Below, one piece after another: positions 10,680-21,660 of a stretch of DNA of 64,000 nucleotides. A model generated the notes under the pieces. The model searched no databases. It was not told where the DNA came from and worked only from the letters and a program-made list of their open reading frames with translations. How positions within the stretch are numbered: the first letter of the stretch is position 1; every line of letters begins with the position of its first letter. The stretch is from NCBI GenBank assembly GCA_964036155.1, contig OZ038423.1:682001-746000 (forward strand), given 5' to 3'. The position numbers and the translations under genes were made by a program. This DNA comes from Diploscapter coronatus. Its lineage: Eukaryota; Nematoda; Chromadorea; Rhabditida; Rhabditidae.

Positions 10680-12655
10680 ATGGATAAAGCTAAATGCGGT
10701 AAGTGCGAGCAACCGGTCTATTTCGCTGAATCCGTCTTGGCTTTTGGAAAGCGATTCCACAAGAAGTGTTTTATTTGCTGTATGATGTAATTTCTCTGAT
10801 GCAATCATTTCTCTTCCTTTTCAGCTAACGCGGAATGTAGTCGGAATTTGGACTCTCGCACCAGCAGTGAGCATAAGGGAAAGGTAGTTTATCTTTAAAT
10901 TGCAGCCTGGAAACCGCGAGACATTGAGAAATAGTGTGGAAAAACGCCTATCGTCTCCCATACCCTACCCTAATCCTATACTATTTCGCGCTATTTCTCG
11001 TATCTCGTGGTCCCGCGCGATTTTCAAATAGCCCTTTAAATTTATGCAAATTTTCAGTACTTCTAATTTTAGCCATATTGCAACCACTGTCATCGAAGCC
11101 TTTTTGGCATCCAGGGAGTCGGGTACGGTATCGGAAGCGGAGTTCTGACCACTGCAAGTCCTATTAGCGATGGGAATAAGGTATTATTGGTTGGGAAAAA
11201 GCGCGTCGGTATTAAAAAATTACGATATTCGCCTCGTTTCTCTTTTACGCGATTCATTAGTTCGCGTCCAAGCTCGATTTCTAGTTTGCGGAATGAGTAT
11301 CGAATTCGCTCCACAATCAACGATATATTTTTTGTTGTACGGGCAGAATCCTCCATTCCACAAATTAGTATTCCTCCAACATATCTCATTTTCAATCGAT
11401 CTCAATTCGCATTTCATTAACACTTCTCTCGTTATGAAATAACACATGATCATTCAAAATCAACATCAGACTTCTCAAAATTCGACCCGCAAAAATCCGC
11501 GGGAAAAAATAGTGTGTCATATCGAGAGAGAAAGAAAAAAGAGCATGTCTTCCTTATCTCTCTAGAAAAGATACATACTATTTTTTCTGCGGAGGCGATT
11601 TGCGGGTCGAGTTTTGAGGTTTTGAGAAGTCTGATCAATGCGCTCAATTTGAAAAGTCTAATCAGGGTCAAGTGAAAAGGGGTTTTTGAATCAAAGTCTC
11701 GCACTCGGGTCACTGTTGAGTGGATCGCGACTAGGGGTGGGACCAAAATATCCTACTTTTTATTATCTCAGGAAATATAGCAATATTTAGATTATCTATG
11801 GCGAGGACAAGACGAATCACGTCACAGCGTCTATTTCTTACGGTGTCAAGGGGAATGGCGTTTACAAGACGACGTACGTAGAAAAAGTCGAACCCACGAA
11901 GCTGGTAGAGAAAAGGACTATTGCTCAGGAGTGTAAGTGGCATCATTTTTTTTTTTAAATAACCCCATTTTTCAGTTTACACCCCGAATCGGTACGAAGA
12001 CGTTCAGTCAGACTCTGAAGAGAAAGATATTGATGAAATCGTTTCTAAGATGCGAAATCAAAGAATGGTAACGATTTTTAGCCAACGTCATTTCCCGAAG
12101 TACGCGCATTTATTTTCAGGAAGAAAGCTATCGTCCCTCGAAGCCTTTCACTCTTCCGAATATTCCTCGGCAAGCGATCTGCCCGAAATGTAGCAAGGCG
12201 GTTTACGAGGCTGAGAAGATACTAGCTGCGGGAGGGGTATGTTATTATTGATTTTACTGCATATAATAATTATATATTGTTATGCTATTATTATTATTAT
12301 TATTACATTTAGCAATGGCACAAAACCACTTGTTTCATCTGCGAGACGTGTTCCAAGCGACTGGAATCGAGAACCCTTTGCGAGAACGCGGGAAAGCTCT
12401 ACTGTAAACGTAGGTTCAGGCATTTTGCCTCCTTTATTTCACACCCATTTTAATCCCACATTTACTCCTTCACAAAAACAGCCTAATTAATTATGCAGAA
12501 ATTGAATGTGGAATATAAAGGTGTGAATGTGGTTCACAAAAGTTGAAAATTTTGTTACAACTTCGCTCAACATGATTTCAGATTGTTACGCAGTAAACTT
12601 CGGACCGAAGGGCTACATGAAGAATAGCGTTGTGGTTCTCCCAGTCAAGAATTAG
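10680..12655 (+). CDS. two-LIM-domain CRIP/CRP-like protein
   Basis: The ATG at 10680 starts directly in a LIM domain: CGKCEQPVYFAE, then FHKKCFICC and SNAECSRNL, then PYCNHC. Seven exons read to the TAG at 12653-12655. A linker of about 100 residues follows LIM1, with a Gly-rich start (GVGYGIGSG) and a charged part (VQSDSEEKDIDEIV). LIM2 reads CPKCSKAVYEAE, then WHKTTCFICETC and LYCKHCYAVNFGPKGY. LIM domains are zinc-binding protein adaptors. Short two-LIM proteins of the CRP/MLP group bind actin and alpha-actinin in muscle; CRIP-type proteins have one LIM. LIM1 looks CRIP-like (FKCSNAEC-type spacing). I do not assign a named orthologue. Exon 3 is followed at once by an intron made largely of repeats. 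Confidence 0.8.
11181..11327. repeat. repeat family I, copy 1 (in LIM-gene intron)
   Basis: This region is similar to 59571-59709: both contain a TTCGTCTCGCC-like or TTCGCCTCGTT-like block, ACGCGATTCA, then GTTGCGGAATGA or TTTGCGGAATGA, and end in CAATCAACGATA or CAATCAGCGATA. The second copy has palindromic ends (TTGATTGGAGAG and CTCTCCAATCA). It is probably a MITE family. Confidence 0.65.
11465..11635. repeat. long fold-back repeat family J in LIM-gene intron
   Basis: The outer arms CAGACTTCTCAAAA and TTTTGAGAAGTCTG pair. Inner arms with TCGACCCGCAAAAAT and ATTTGCGGGTCGA also pair. The centre carries AAAAATAGTGTGTC and ATACTATTTTTT. A related but shorter element is at 45243-45330. Confidence 0.7.
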
Positions 12656-13229
12656 TGCCAAATTTCATGCGTCTTTCTAATTTATTCTTGCCATAAAATA
12701 TTTATTGGACACATGGAGTTGTTATGTTTTGGCAATAAATTTAATTATGCTTAGTTTTAACTTTCAAAATAGGTCAAAATTGTCTGCCAAATTTGGCTAC
12801 TTGTAAATGAGGGAGTGATTTCTTCCCATACAAGTGTCGTGAATTGCGACCTTCGCTTTTCCCATTTTGTAGAAAAGTTACGATTTTTCTATATTATCAG
12901 ATTGAATCTATTCCCTATGTAAGAAAATGTTCTCCTTTCCTCTTTCCTCGCACTTTTCTGTCTCAAGATAAAAGCAGCACTCTTTGCTGCTCAACACAAT
13001 TCACAGGATTTGCTTTTTTATTTTACATTTTTTGTTTTATCGGTTTAATTATCCAAATTTGAGAATCAAATATACTATCTGCACATCCAACTGTCCTATT
13101 ACCCTCTCCTGCTATTGCACACATTGGTTGGCTGGACCGATCACCCACGACCAACCGTCTCGCTATAAACAGCCTTTCAAGAAAATTAAAGAGAAGCACT
13201 ATCTATTGATAATAAAAATCACTGACGAC

Positions 13230-13342
13230 CTGGGTGAACGGTTACTTCGTTACCTAAAAATAGAATGGGAAAATATCCCTCCCCACCTCACCCTATACTC
13301 TTAACTATGGGCAATGAAGTAACAAAACTACGAATTACCCAG
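13230..13342. repeat. fold-back repeat family H, copy 1
   Basis: CTGGGTGAACGGTTACTTCGTTAC pairs loosely with GTAACAAAACTACGAATTACCCAG. The inner part holds AAAATAGAATGGGAAAATATCCC. A similar fold-back with GGTTACTTCGCTAC and GTAACGAAC arms is at 63625-63735. Confidence 0.6.
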
Positions 13343-13759
13343 ATTGCCAATGTCAGTCCGTCATTTGCAAGCCGCTTTTAAAAGCACGCTACAAGTTTAC
13401 TGAAATAGCCACTAAAACCGTGCGGCTGGCTTGCAGAAATGGGATGATGCAGACCGGTCGCCAAAAGTGGCGAAAAACCGTCCTTCTCTTCTTTCTCGCC
13501 TCCGCCATTGTTGCATGTCGTCTTTTTCATTCTTGTTCTCGCGCGCGCATTTTCAATCGAATTTTCGTCCCCGGCTATCAATTTGAACAAATGGATTCTT
13601 ATTAGTTCCTAATTAATAACTTATTTATTGAAAGGTAATTTTAATATATTTTCTGTTTATATTTTTAATTATCCAAAAACAATTGCTTTACTTTTGACAT
13701 ATTATCTTTTTGTATACAAGCGTTTTGTTGAAATCTTACACACGACACTTTTTTGTTCT

Positions 13760-14159
13760 TTCCTGATTGAGGACGTTTCGAACGCTTTTCTGCGCTCGCT
13801 TCAATCTTCCCAGAAGTGTTCTGACTTCGACGTTGGCACACTCGTCAAGCCTTTTCCTTGCGAAAATAGCCCTCAAATCGAAGAGATCCCAGAGAAATTC
13901 CGTGTAGAGAAGTCAGAAACTCCTCCATAGATCGCGCTAATTTGAGAGGGTCAAGACGGCTGACAATTTGTACGAAAAGTTGCAGAAAATTGGTGAGATG
14001 GATATGATTTTTTCTGCCACAAAAAGAAGCAGAAAATCGAGAAATAGCGTGGATTTTTGCGGATTAGGGAAGCCAAAGAGAGGTGTAACATTGCGTAGTG
14101 AGGCTTGGCAAAGAGAAGTGTCGAATTGCCAACGGCTTATCGAAGAAGAAAGAAAGTGA
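13760..14159 (+). other. coding-like patch of unknown origin
   Basis: Two adjoining plus-strand open stretches have protein-like composition. The first contains EDVSNAFLRSLQSSQKC and PQIEEIPEKFRVEK and stops near 13930. The second, in another frame, contains DNLYEKLQKIGEMDM and KPKRGVTLRSEAWQRE and stops at 14157-14159. No intron obviously joins them, and I found no matching start or domain. It could be an unrecognised gene, a decayed pseudogene or chance. Confidence 0.2.
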
Positions 14160-14479
14160 TAAATCGATGATTGCCGGATTTCACTAAGATATCAAGGATG
14201 CGTATCCCCGAGGATATCGCTGAAATTGAGGGAGGATCCTAAAAATTCGTACTAACTCTCAAAAAAGTCCATCGTCTTGCATCTTTTTTCCCGAAGAATG
14301 GAAATTCCGAGAAAATGCTAATATCATCGAATATTTCAACCCTGTTGCAAACGCGATATGATAGTATCCAATATCACCTAGACTCATGAAATTCGAGAAA
14401 AAAACGAGATTGTAATGCGCAGAAAATATCTAGGATTTTTCGACAAAAATTCGGTTTCCAGTAAGTTGTCTAATGGGGT

Positions 14480-15446
14480 TGTAATCGAACGATTTATCCG
14501 GCATTTTGACTAGCCATAAAGATTTTCCTAATTGCTTTCAGATGTGCGGCGATATTGGCGTAAATCTTTATATCCTCAAATCTTCGAACCTTTGAGATGT
14601 CATCAATATATACCTCTTGATCAAAGTAAACCAAAGGCGCCAAGATTTGAGATTTCCATCAATAATATTATCTCCCTTTCATTTTAGTTCGACCAAGTTC
14701 GAAATCCGAAATTTCTGCGATTAACAGATGTTAAAATTCGAATTTTCCTAGCGCACAAAGTAACAGCTGAGATTTCGGGCAGTGCTTCTTTCAGTATTTT
14801 GTTCATCAACCCTGAAAAATCACATGCAGTAAAAATGTGTTGAAATATCAGTAGAATCAAATCAGAAAAATATTGATGTTTGGTATGTTTTGTGATAGCT
14901 GTTTTTACGTGATATTTTTACCTTCTCTACTATTGCCTCTAGATCAGCAGAACTAGCGAGATTTTGGCATTTTTCATCTTTGTCTCCCTCTAATTTCAAA
15001 AGACAGTTGTCAGATGATTTCGGCTCATTTTGTATGATGAGCTTTTCTGCAGTCTCTGCGGTGTTGTAGGAGAGTGGGGGGAAACGGATGGCAAATCGGC
15101 GAAAAATGCATCACTGCGAGCGAGTCCTATTCGTCGATGTAAAGCCGAAAAATCGTCACCGCTAATCATAATTTTTGCGAAATTAATCTGGGCTAGGCTC
15201 AAATCATTCTTGAAAAGCTCGAGTTCGGGGAACCACTTTGAAAACGTCTAAATGATGACTCAATATCCCGATTATGATAGTTCAAAATTTCATTCCAATA
15301 TCGTCTCTTCAAAGTCAGCCCGACCCTTCCAAAATCTAGCTCAGAAATTGGTTCAAAACACTCAGATTAGCGATCAATCAAGTTCCAAAATCGAAATTGA
15401 ATGCCATTTTACCGCAAATTATTGTAGCGAACCGCCAAGATTTTCA
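14480..15446 (-). pseudogene. degenerate minus-strand locus, unknown family
   Basis: Read on the minus strand, several exon-like blocks follow in order. The first has FPELELFKNDLSLAQINF and ISGDDFSALHRRIGLARS. Then, one frame off, ETAEKLIIQNEPKSSDNC and ASSADLEAIVEK, ending at a good GTAAAA donor. After a TTTTTCAG acceptor come MNKILKEALPEISAVTLCA and then FDQEVYIDDISKVRRFED. Adjacent blocks do not join in frame, and stops interrupt between them. This suggests a decayed gene rather than a working one. I do not recognise the family. A real gene with unusual splicing is not excluded. Confidence 0.3.
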
Positions 15447-16690
15447 TGACTTATCGTATTGATCTATGCAAAAAAACGCCTCAAAACGGTTTATTCTTAT
15501 CCCCTTTATCCCCACTCGATAAACAAATATCGCTTTGAGTGGTGGATCGGATAAAGCGCATATAGAGAGGTCGACGCGGGCAAGAAGTTGAGTATACACA
15601 CTCTTGGAAGAGAGAGAGAGAGAGAAAGATAGATGCAAAGAGAGGGAAACCTCTTCAGGTGAGCAGGCAGAGAAAGAAAGATGATGCCACAATGGCAGAG
15701 TGGTATTGTGTGCGCGCACTGGATTTTGCCTATCATTTCCGATTTTATCCGATCATTTTCTATCATTTCGTGTCTTGATTTTGCTCGAAATCTCGAAGTC
15801 GCATGATTTTGCAGCATTTTCTTGCAGGACTCATCGAATTCGTCATTTTTGCCTTATTTCCTCGAAATTATATGCCAATTCTCCCCATTGATTCCCCAAA
15901 TCTCTTCATTTCATATGCGAACGCGCGAATCGTTGTCTCGTTCTGGGGCCATATCTCGCTTTCAATTGTCCTCCAACTAACTCTCTCCAGTCCTCATGGT
16001 CTCTCAGCCAACACAAATGTGTTACATGCGGGTCATTCGGATAGATTTTGATCTGGGAGGGACTCATGCGTTTCCAATATTTCAACTGCTGGAGTTTCTT
16101 CCCGCGGGTATTCAGAATTGTACCCGACTGAATGCCCACAAATTGATCAAGCGGGGGATGTGGTGATGATAGTGATCAGTTCGCTTTATCAGTTGTCTCT
16201 ACAGCTTTCTGTGCTTCTTTCAAAATCGCTCTGCTTTTCTCTGCTTCTTGCCCAGTCGTCGTCGGTGCTGCTATAATTTGCCTGCGGCGCTGTGTGGGCG
16301 CGCAGGCTGAGGCTCACGCGTTGTAACGCTGCTCTCGTTTCACTCTTAGAGATTTCTTACCCAAAGATTCGGAAAGCGACGAAATAGCGTTGATTTTGCG
16401 AGAAGAAGAAGTGAGAAAAGGAGAAATAGAGGTGATTTCAAGAGGGACTTGAAGAGAAGTTCCCTCCGGCCAAATGGCATTTCTCTTTCCACTCTTTCTC
16501 CCTCCGTCTGTCTTCCTTGCGCTGTATCGCTGCTTGCTTTGCATTATCCTTATCACCTCTCATTCAATTGAGCAAGCTCTTCGTCGTTTTCCTCGCAGAA
16601 CATCTTCGAGCATCACCAAGCCACCAATTGCATTTTGATGCTCCTTTTAGTTTCAAAGGACAAAATTTTCACCCTCTTCATCTCAGTTTA

Positions 16691-17030
16691 TATGCTATTT
16701 TCACATTTGTGCTTTAAAAAATTTCTTTTAAAGCCGAAACTCGTTCGATGTGACTCAGTACCGCACTGTGGGAACGCCAATATGTAACCCATAGCCTCTG
16801 CCCTTTGTTTCGAATTTTGCAGCGGGCCCGTGCAACAGGTTATGTGCCGCGACGACCTTTGTAACGCGCAAAAGAAACATAAAGGGGATATCAGCTTACT
16901 CTTCTCGAAAAATTTACCCGCAAAACCCACTCTTCATCATTCCGCGCTTTATCATATCATCACTACTAAATCGCTAGTTTTGAGCTTTGAAAAACGCGTT
17001 TTGCGTATTGACTTAGCAATCATTAACTAA
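16691..17030 (+). CDS. possible Ly6/ET-module-like fragment
   Basis: Two exon-like pieces join across a short GTAACC...TTGCAG intron (about 16784-16820). The result has KLVRCDSVPHCGNANI followed by QQVMCRDDLCNAQKKH, and the frame stays open to the TAA at 17028-17030. The ending C-x-x-D-L-C-N is the hallmark of the last disulfide loop in Ly6/uPAR and nematode ET-module proteins. Only the C-terminal half is visible: no signal peptide and no first Cys block were found upstream, and the usual CC pair is MC here. It could be the tail of a gene whose first exons I missed, a relic, or chance. The ATG at 16691 is in frame but may simply lie in an intron. Confidence 0.3.
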
Positions 17031-18378
17031 ACACTCCGGGGCGTAAGATTCCACCCCCATGCTCTTAAAATACCGCTTAGCCTGCTAATTTCGAGTGTTT
17101 TGCAGCTCTATGTATGCGAGTTCGAAGCTTATTGATTTTAGCAAATATTAGAAAATTTGATAAACAATTTCAAACTAGAAGCCGAATCCTTTACAATTAA
17201 GCCGCCAAGAATGCACCGAAATTTTCTTTCTTATGACCATGCTTTGAGGTTTTCAAATAGCGCTCTTAAGTCGACAGGCTGAATTTCATAGTTCGAAAAT
17301 AAAATCTCAACGTTTTTTGCGGGTTTTGCAGCTATTTCGCGGTGTGCGAGGCAAAAGTCATACATACTCCAGCAGTGTGGTGCAAAGGCTAAGGGCACGA
17401 AGAAGAAGACGCGCGGGAGGCAAGGAAGGCAAGACAGCGAAAAAAGCGATGGGGGAGGCATAGAGGTATTTGTCGATTCTTTGCTTCTCTGGTGCTTATG
17501 CCAGCCGTTCTATTTCCGCATTTCCTTTTTCTCGTCGTGTGCTTTCAATTTCTTTCTTTCGCCCTCTAAAATTCAAACGCTATTTCGTAGGCCATCTTCC
17601 TTCTCTTCCTTGAGGCAATTCACGCACGTAGTGCACTGCGCGCCGTGTGTTTTGGGCTTCGCGAAACCAAAAATTGATGCCCTTTCCAAATTTTCAACTT
17701 TCGAAAATCCCTTCCTTCTAAAATTCTGCCAAGAAGCGCACCGCCGTACACAAGGGTATGTGGAATTTTCAAGTTATTCTGTTGTTTTGAAATGTATGGT
17801 GAGGCATTGTGGCATATCGAATTGTATTAATTCTTGCATAAGAAAACTATCACCACAACTTGGCTTCCTGTATTATACACCGATACCTCGTCTGGTATTA
17901 GACACCGAGATTTTAGGATGAAGAGAGTTTAAGTAAATAGGAGAAATAATAAAAAAAAACAAGCCGGTATATAATACAGGTGGTCCCACAATTTCATATG
18001 ACTTGGTCAGGTCCATTAATATATTTTGTCTATACATAATGTTGCTATTGAAAGCGTTTGATAATGGCGAGCGTGCAACATTTTCTTTCTGCAGCGCGCG
18101 CGTTTTCTGAAATTGGGCATTGCTCACGTCTGAGTCATGCGGATGCGCACCTCTTTCCTGAGTCTCCAACGCGCACGCCTTTTGTTTCCGGCACGTGCCT
18201 TTTTGCGAAGCAGCGGAGAGGAGGAGGGCAGTTTATCGATTTGATTAATTTTGCCCATTATTAGCTGCAGGTTTTGGCAGTGCGTTGCTGAGATTCTGTA
18301 TTGAAAATCTAAAATCCAATGATTGAAGTCTCCATTGACGACCCCCCACTCTGATAGTATCATTTATTTGAGAAGAAG

Positions 18379-18457
18379 GACCCACTGTAGTTGCCACCCT
18401 CTTTTCTGAGAAATAATATTGAGAAGAGAAAAAAGAGGATGGTAACTACAAGGGGCC
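18379..18457. repeat. fold-back repeat family C, copy 1
   Basis: CCACTGTAGTTGCCACCCTCTTTT pairs with AAAAGAGGATGGTAACTACAAGGGG-type sequence around a short loop containing AAATAATATTGAGAAG. A second copy, inverted, is at 46633-46702. It sits about 75 bp before the dim-1 start codon. Confidence 0.75.
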
Positions 18458-18532
18458 GAAAAGAAGTCGATGTTCTTCTAAGCGTCGGAAGCCATCTATT
18501 TGTCTTAATGGTGATTTTCAGCGTGTGGTAAA

Positions 18533-20305
18533 ATGCCCGAGGGCAAGGCTCCGCACTTCCCACAGCAGCCGGTGGCCAGGCAGAACGACGACGGCTCGCT
18601 CGAACTCGAGTGCTTCGTCGACGCCGCCCCCACACCAGAGATCAAATGGTTCTATGATAATGTATGTAAATGGTTGTTGTGTTGTCTAATAATTTTGTCG
18701 AAAAACGACCTCTTTAAAACTCTACCAATTATTCTTGAAGAATTGGTCGATGACGTTTCCATTAAGCGAGTTTGGACGATATTTTCAAATGGTTATCTTT
18801 AAATTTCAGAAGGAAATTCCCAAAGATAACCGATTCCAACAACGATTGGACAACAAGGGCAACGACTCGTACTCGGCCGTCCTCACGATCAAGGATCTGG
18901 CCGATTCGGATGCGGGTGCCTACCGATGCGCGATCGTCAACCCACACGGAAAGGGAAATGCCAATTTCAACCTGAAATTGACTGGTATGTACTATTATTT
19001 TTGAAAAAACTCGTATTTCATCGAAGAAGTTCAGGATTCTCATCGCCTACCTTCGTTGAGAAGCCCCAGATCTCGTCCAGGGACGATGGTCAAGTTATGG
19101 TTATGGAATTCCGCGCTAAGTCTATTTTGAAGCCTACCTTCGTCTGGCAAAAGGTTCAAACTCTCAATCATAGTTCTGGAAACGACCTTTCTCAACTTGC
19201 AGGGTGATGAAATCGTTGCCCAGTCCGATCGCGTTAAAGTCGTCCTGCGTGAGGAGCCCAACCAGATCTACTACTCTGCCCTCGAGATCAAGGAGCCCAC
19301 CAAGGACAAGGACGCCGGCCAGTTCGTGTGCACCGCCAAGAACGAGTCCGGCAAGCTCACCGCCACCTTCACCGTCAAATTCGAAGGTATGAAGGGATCG
19401 CGGTCGTATCCAGGGTTGTCTGAACTAAACTCGCTTAGGTGTTCGAGTTGGGTTCAAGTTTAACTTTTTTGTCGAACTCCGTGCATATCTGGGTCGTATT
19501 AGTTTCTCAAACTGTTGGTTTCAGTGCCCCAGGGTGCTCCGACCTTCACCAGGAAGCCCCAGATCCTCCAGAAGACCTCCGACTCTGGCGATCCAGCCAT
19601 CGTGTTCGATATCGGCTACCAGGCTGATCGCAACCCAGAGGTAGTTGAAGATTCTTCGAAAAGAATAATAATTACTACTTTCTAGGTGATCTGGATCAAC
19701 CCCAAGGGCAAGAAGATCAAGGAGTCGAGCCGAATCAAGTTCACCACCTCCTCGGATGGCGGCAGCAACACCTACACCGCTACCCTTGAATTGAAGGTGA
19801 GCTCAATTTATTTTTCGTTCGATTATTTCAGCGACAATTATTATGTTTGCAGAACTACAAGGCCAAGGACTCCGGCACGTACACGTGCAACATCAAGAAC
19901 GACGCTGGCGAGGCCAACGTTGAACTCACACTCAACATTGAAGGTACGGTAATTATTCCATTGACATTTTGCGCGAAAATATCGATTTTTGTTGCTTCTT
20001 GTCTTGTCCATTTTTAAGTTCACAGTTCACAAATGTCCAAGTTCACTTGCTTTGTTGCACCCCTTTCTGACGCTGTTTCAGGAGACCCGGTCGCTGGAGA
20101 TGAAGATACCGCGAATGAATGAAAGAAACTGGCACAATTACACTCTCAAGTATATCGCACTTTTATGTTTACAGCCCTGTTACTAACTTGTGTAGACTTT
20201 AGCTTCTAACGAAATTTATGTGAAGTAAATTTCAAGTATTTTCAAAAAATTGAGATTTTTATTTCAGGACCCTTGGATGATGGCGGCGACGACAGCGAAG
20301 CGTAA
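18533..20305 (+). CDS. dim-1: DIM-1 (disorganized muscle protein 1), three Ig domains
   Basis: The ATG at 18533 follows a splice-acceptor-like TTTTCAG (18518-18524), so the first exon may be trans-spliced or be an internal exon of a longer isoform. The start ([20 protein letters not shown]) and three I-set Ig domains match C. elegans DIM-1, a muscle attachment protein at dense bodies. Ig1 ends [13 protein letters not shown], Ig2 ends [15 protein letters not shown] and Ig3 ends [15 protein letters not shown]; each has the Tyr/Phe-x-Cys corner. Coding exons: 18533-18661, 18810-18984, 19035-19153, 19203-19386, 19525-19640, 19686-19796, 19853-19943. Two last exons are possible, 20082-20122 and 20268-20305. 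Both fit the same phase and give short acidic tails ([12 protein letters not shown] or [11 protein letters not shown]). The total is about 320 residues, the length of the short C. elegans form as I recall it. Exons are GC-rich against AT-rich introns. Confidence 0.9.
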
Positions 20306-21185
20306 ATTTTCACCTTCGAATTTTGACTCTCCAGACTTTTTGCTGAAATATCAGCAGCACTCTGGCCCCTCCATCATATTTTTTGCCATTTTCTTCAAAC
20401 TTTTACCACATTTTGTCTTTGGTCATTCTCTGATGCCTTAAACTCGTTGAAATCCCAGTCAGCCAACATTTTAAAATATTCAGCCGGTTTTGCAAAGTTC
20501 TTTAACGTTTCTTTAAAGCAGAGGTTTATGTAAAGAAAGTCAATAATCTACGAATAAGTGTAATTATGAAAAGTGCATTACCATCAGTTAAAAACGTCAA
20601 ATGCTCACAATATTTTCAAGTTTTATATTTAATCATTTTGAGAGCACAATTTTCCATTTAATAAGTATTGTCATTCATGAACGTGCCAATATGATATTCT
20701 TTTCGATATATTGTTATTCGTCCATGAAATCCACCGAACAAACTTGAAAGCTGCTCCAATGCGAATTTTGGAGCGCATTTCCAGTATATTATCGATTTCA
20801 TAGACACTATATATCTTTTGTAAGACATATTATCTGCGTTTAGAGTTTCTATATTGAGTTTCCGTTCTGTTACTTTTCCAATTTTCTTGTGTATTTTCTA
20901 TGTTTTCTTTCAAACGTATCTATCTTTCCAAGTTTTTCGATGAAAAATGTGTTCAAGCGCTAGTCAAAAAGAAAAGATTAAAAAAATCATCTCCCACTCC
21001 GATGGGACAAATAATGAGAAGCATTTTGCTCGAATTGAATAATTGAGAAAATCAGTCATAATAACACCTGACAGACAGCATTTTATATCGTCGTTGTTGT
21101 GTGATTAATAAAGATTTTTGGAATTAGACTTGTTCAATTTTCAGATTATTCATTTCAAACATGTCTCTAAATTGGCATAGAAACA

Positions 21186-21378
21186 GATCTAGGGAGCACT
21201 TTCGTCAGACGAAAATAAACTATAGGGGGTAAGTCGCACGAGTGAATTATATAGTTATGGTGCCAGATCGCACTGGTGAAAATCTAGACTAATCACAGGC
21301 TAGGGGGAGAAATTTGCTTAAAAATATCCTGGGAGTAGATCTCGAGGGGCTTCTGACGATCATCCTTCCTAGGTCTGG
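21186..21378. repeat. repeat family D, copy 1
   Basis: It contains AGGGAGCACTTTCGTCAGAC then GAAAATAAACTATAGGGGGTA, and ends with GACGATCATCCTTCCTAGGTCTGG. The ends pair loosely (AGATCTAGGGA and TCCTAGGTCT). Copies are at 32741-32828 (nearly identical core) and, inverted, at 26262-26353. This copy carries about 100 bp of extra internal sequence. Confidence 0.75.
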
Positions 21379-21555
21379 TCAGTACTGAAGATCATTTTTA
21401 CCATAGAAACGATTTTCGGTACTGACCCAGATTGGCCCTCAAAACAATATCTTTCCAACACACAAGGTTCAAAAGATTGGTAAGTAAATTCCTTTTAAAA
21501 AATTTTAGGCGCAATAAGCCCAAAAATTAGACAAGGAATAATTTTATTGGACCTC

Positions 21556-21660
21556 TTGTATTCCACACCCACACCCATACCCATTTGTGATCTATACCCA
21601 CTTTTTTCTCCTACTTCTCCTATTCTCTCCTCAAAAAGTGGATGTGAGTGTAGAATACAA
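21556..21660. repeat. fold-back repeat family B, copy 1
   Basis: TTGTATTCCACACCCACAC pairs with GTGAGTGTAGAATACAA, and inner CCCACTTTTT faces AAAAAGTGG. Related copies are at 36628-36706, 53534-53620 and 56713-56796. Confidence 0.75.

Larger units (their letters stand above)
12656..18532. other. gene-poor region between the LIM gene and dim-1
   Basis: Nearly 6 kb without a clear intact gene. It holds fold-back repeats (13230-13342, 18379-18457), GA-rich low-complexity sequence near 15607-15635, and three weak coding-like patches listed separately (13760-14159, 14480-15446, 16691-17030). C. elegans dim-1 also makes a longer isoform from upstream exons, so some of this could be its regulatory or intronic sequence. 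I could not find upstream Ig exons. Confidence 0.4.

Noticed and set aside
15600..15720. Ser/Leu-rich minus-strand frames near 15.5-15.8 kb
   Set aside because: They are translations of a GA/CT microsatellite-like tract.
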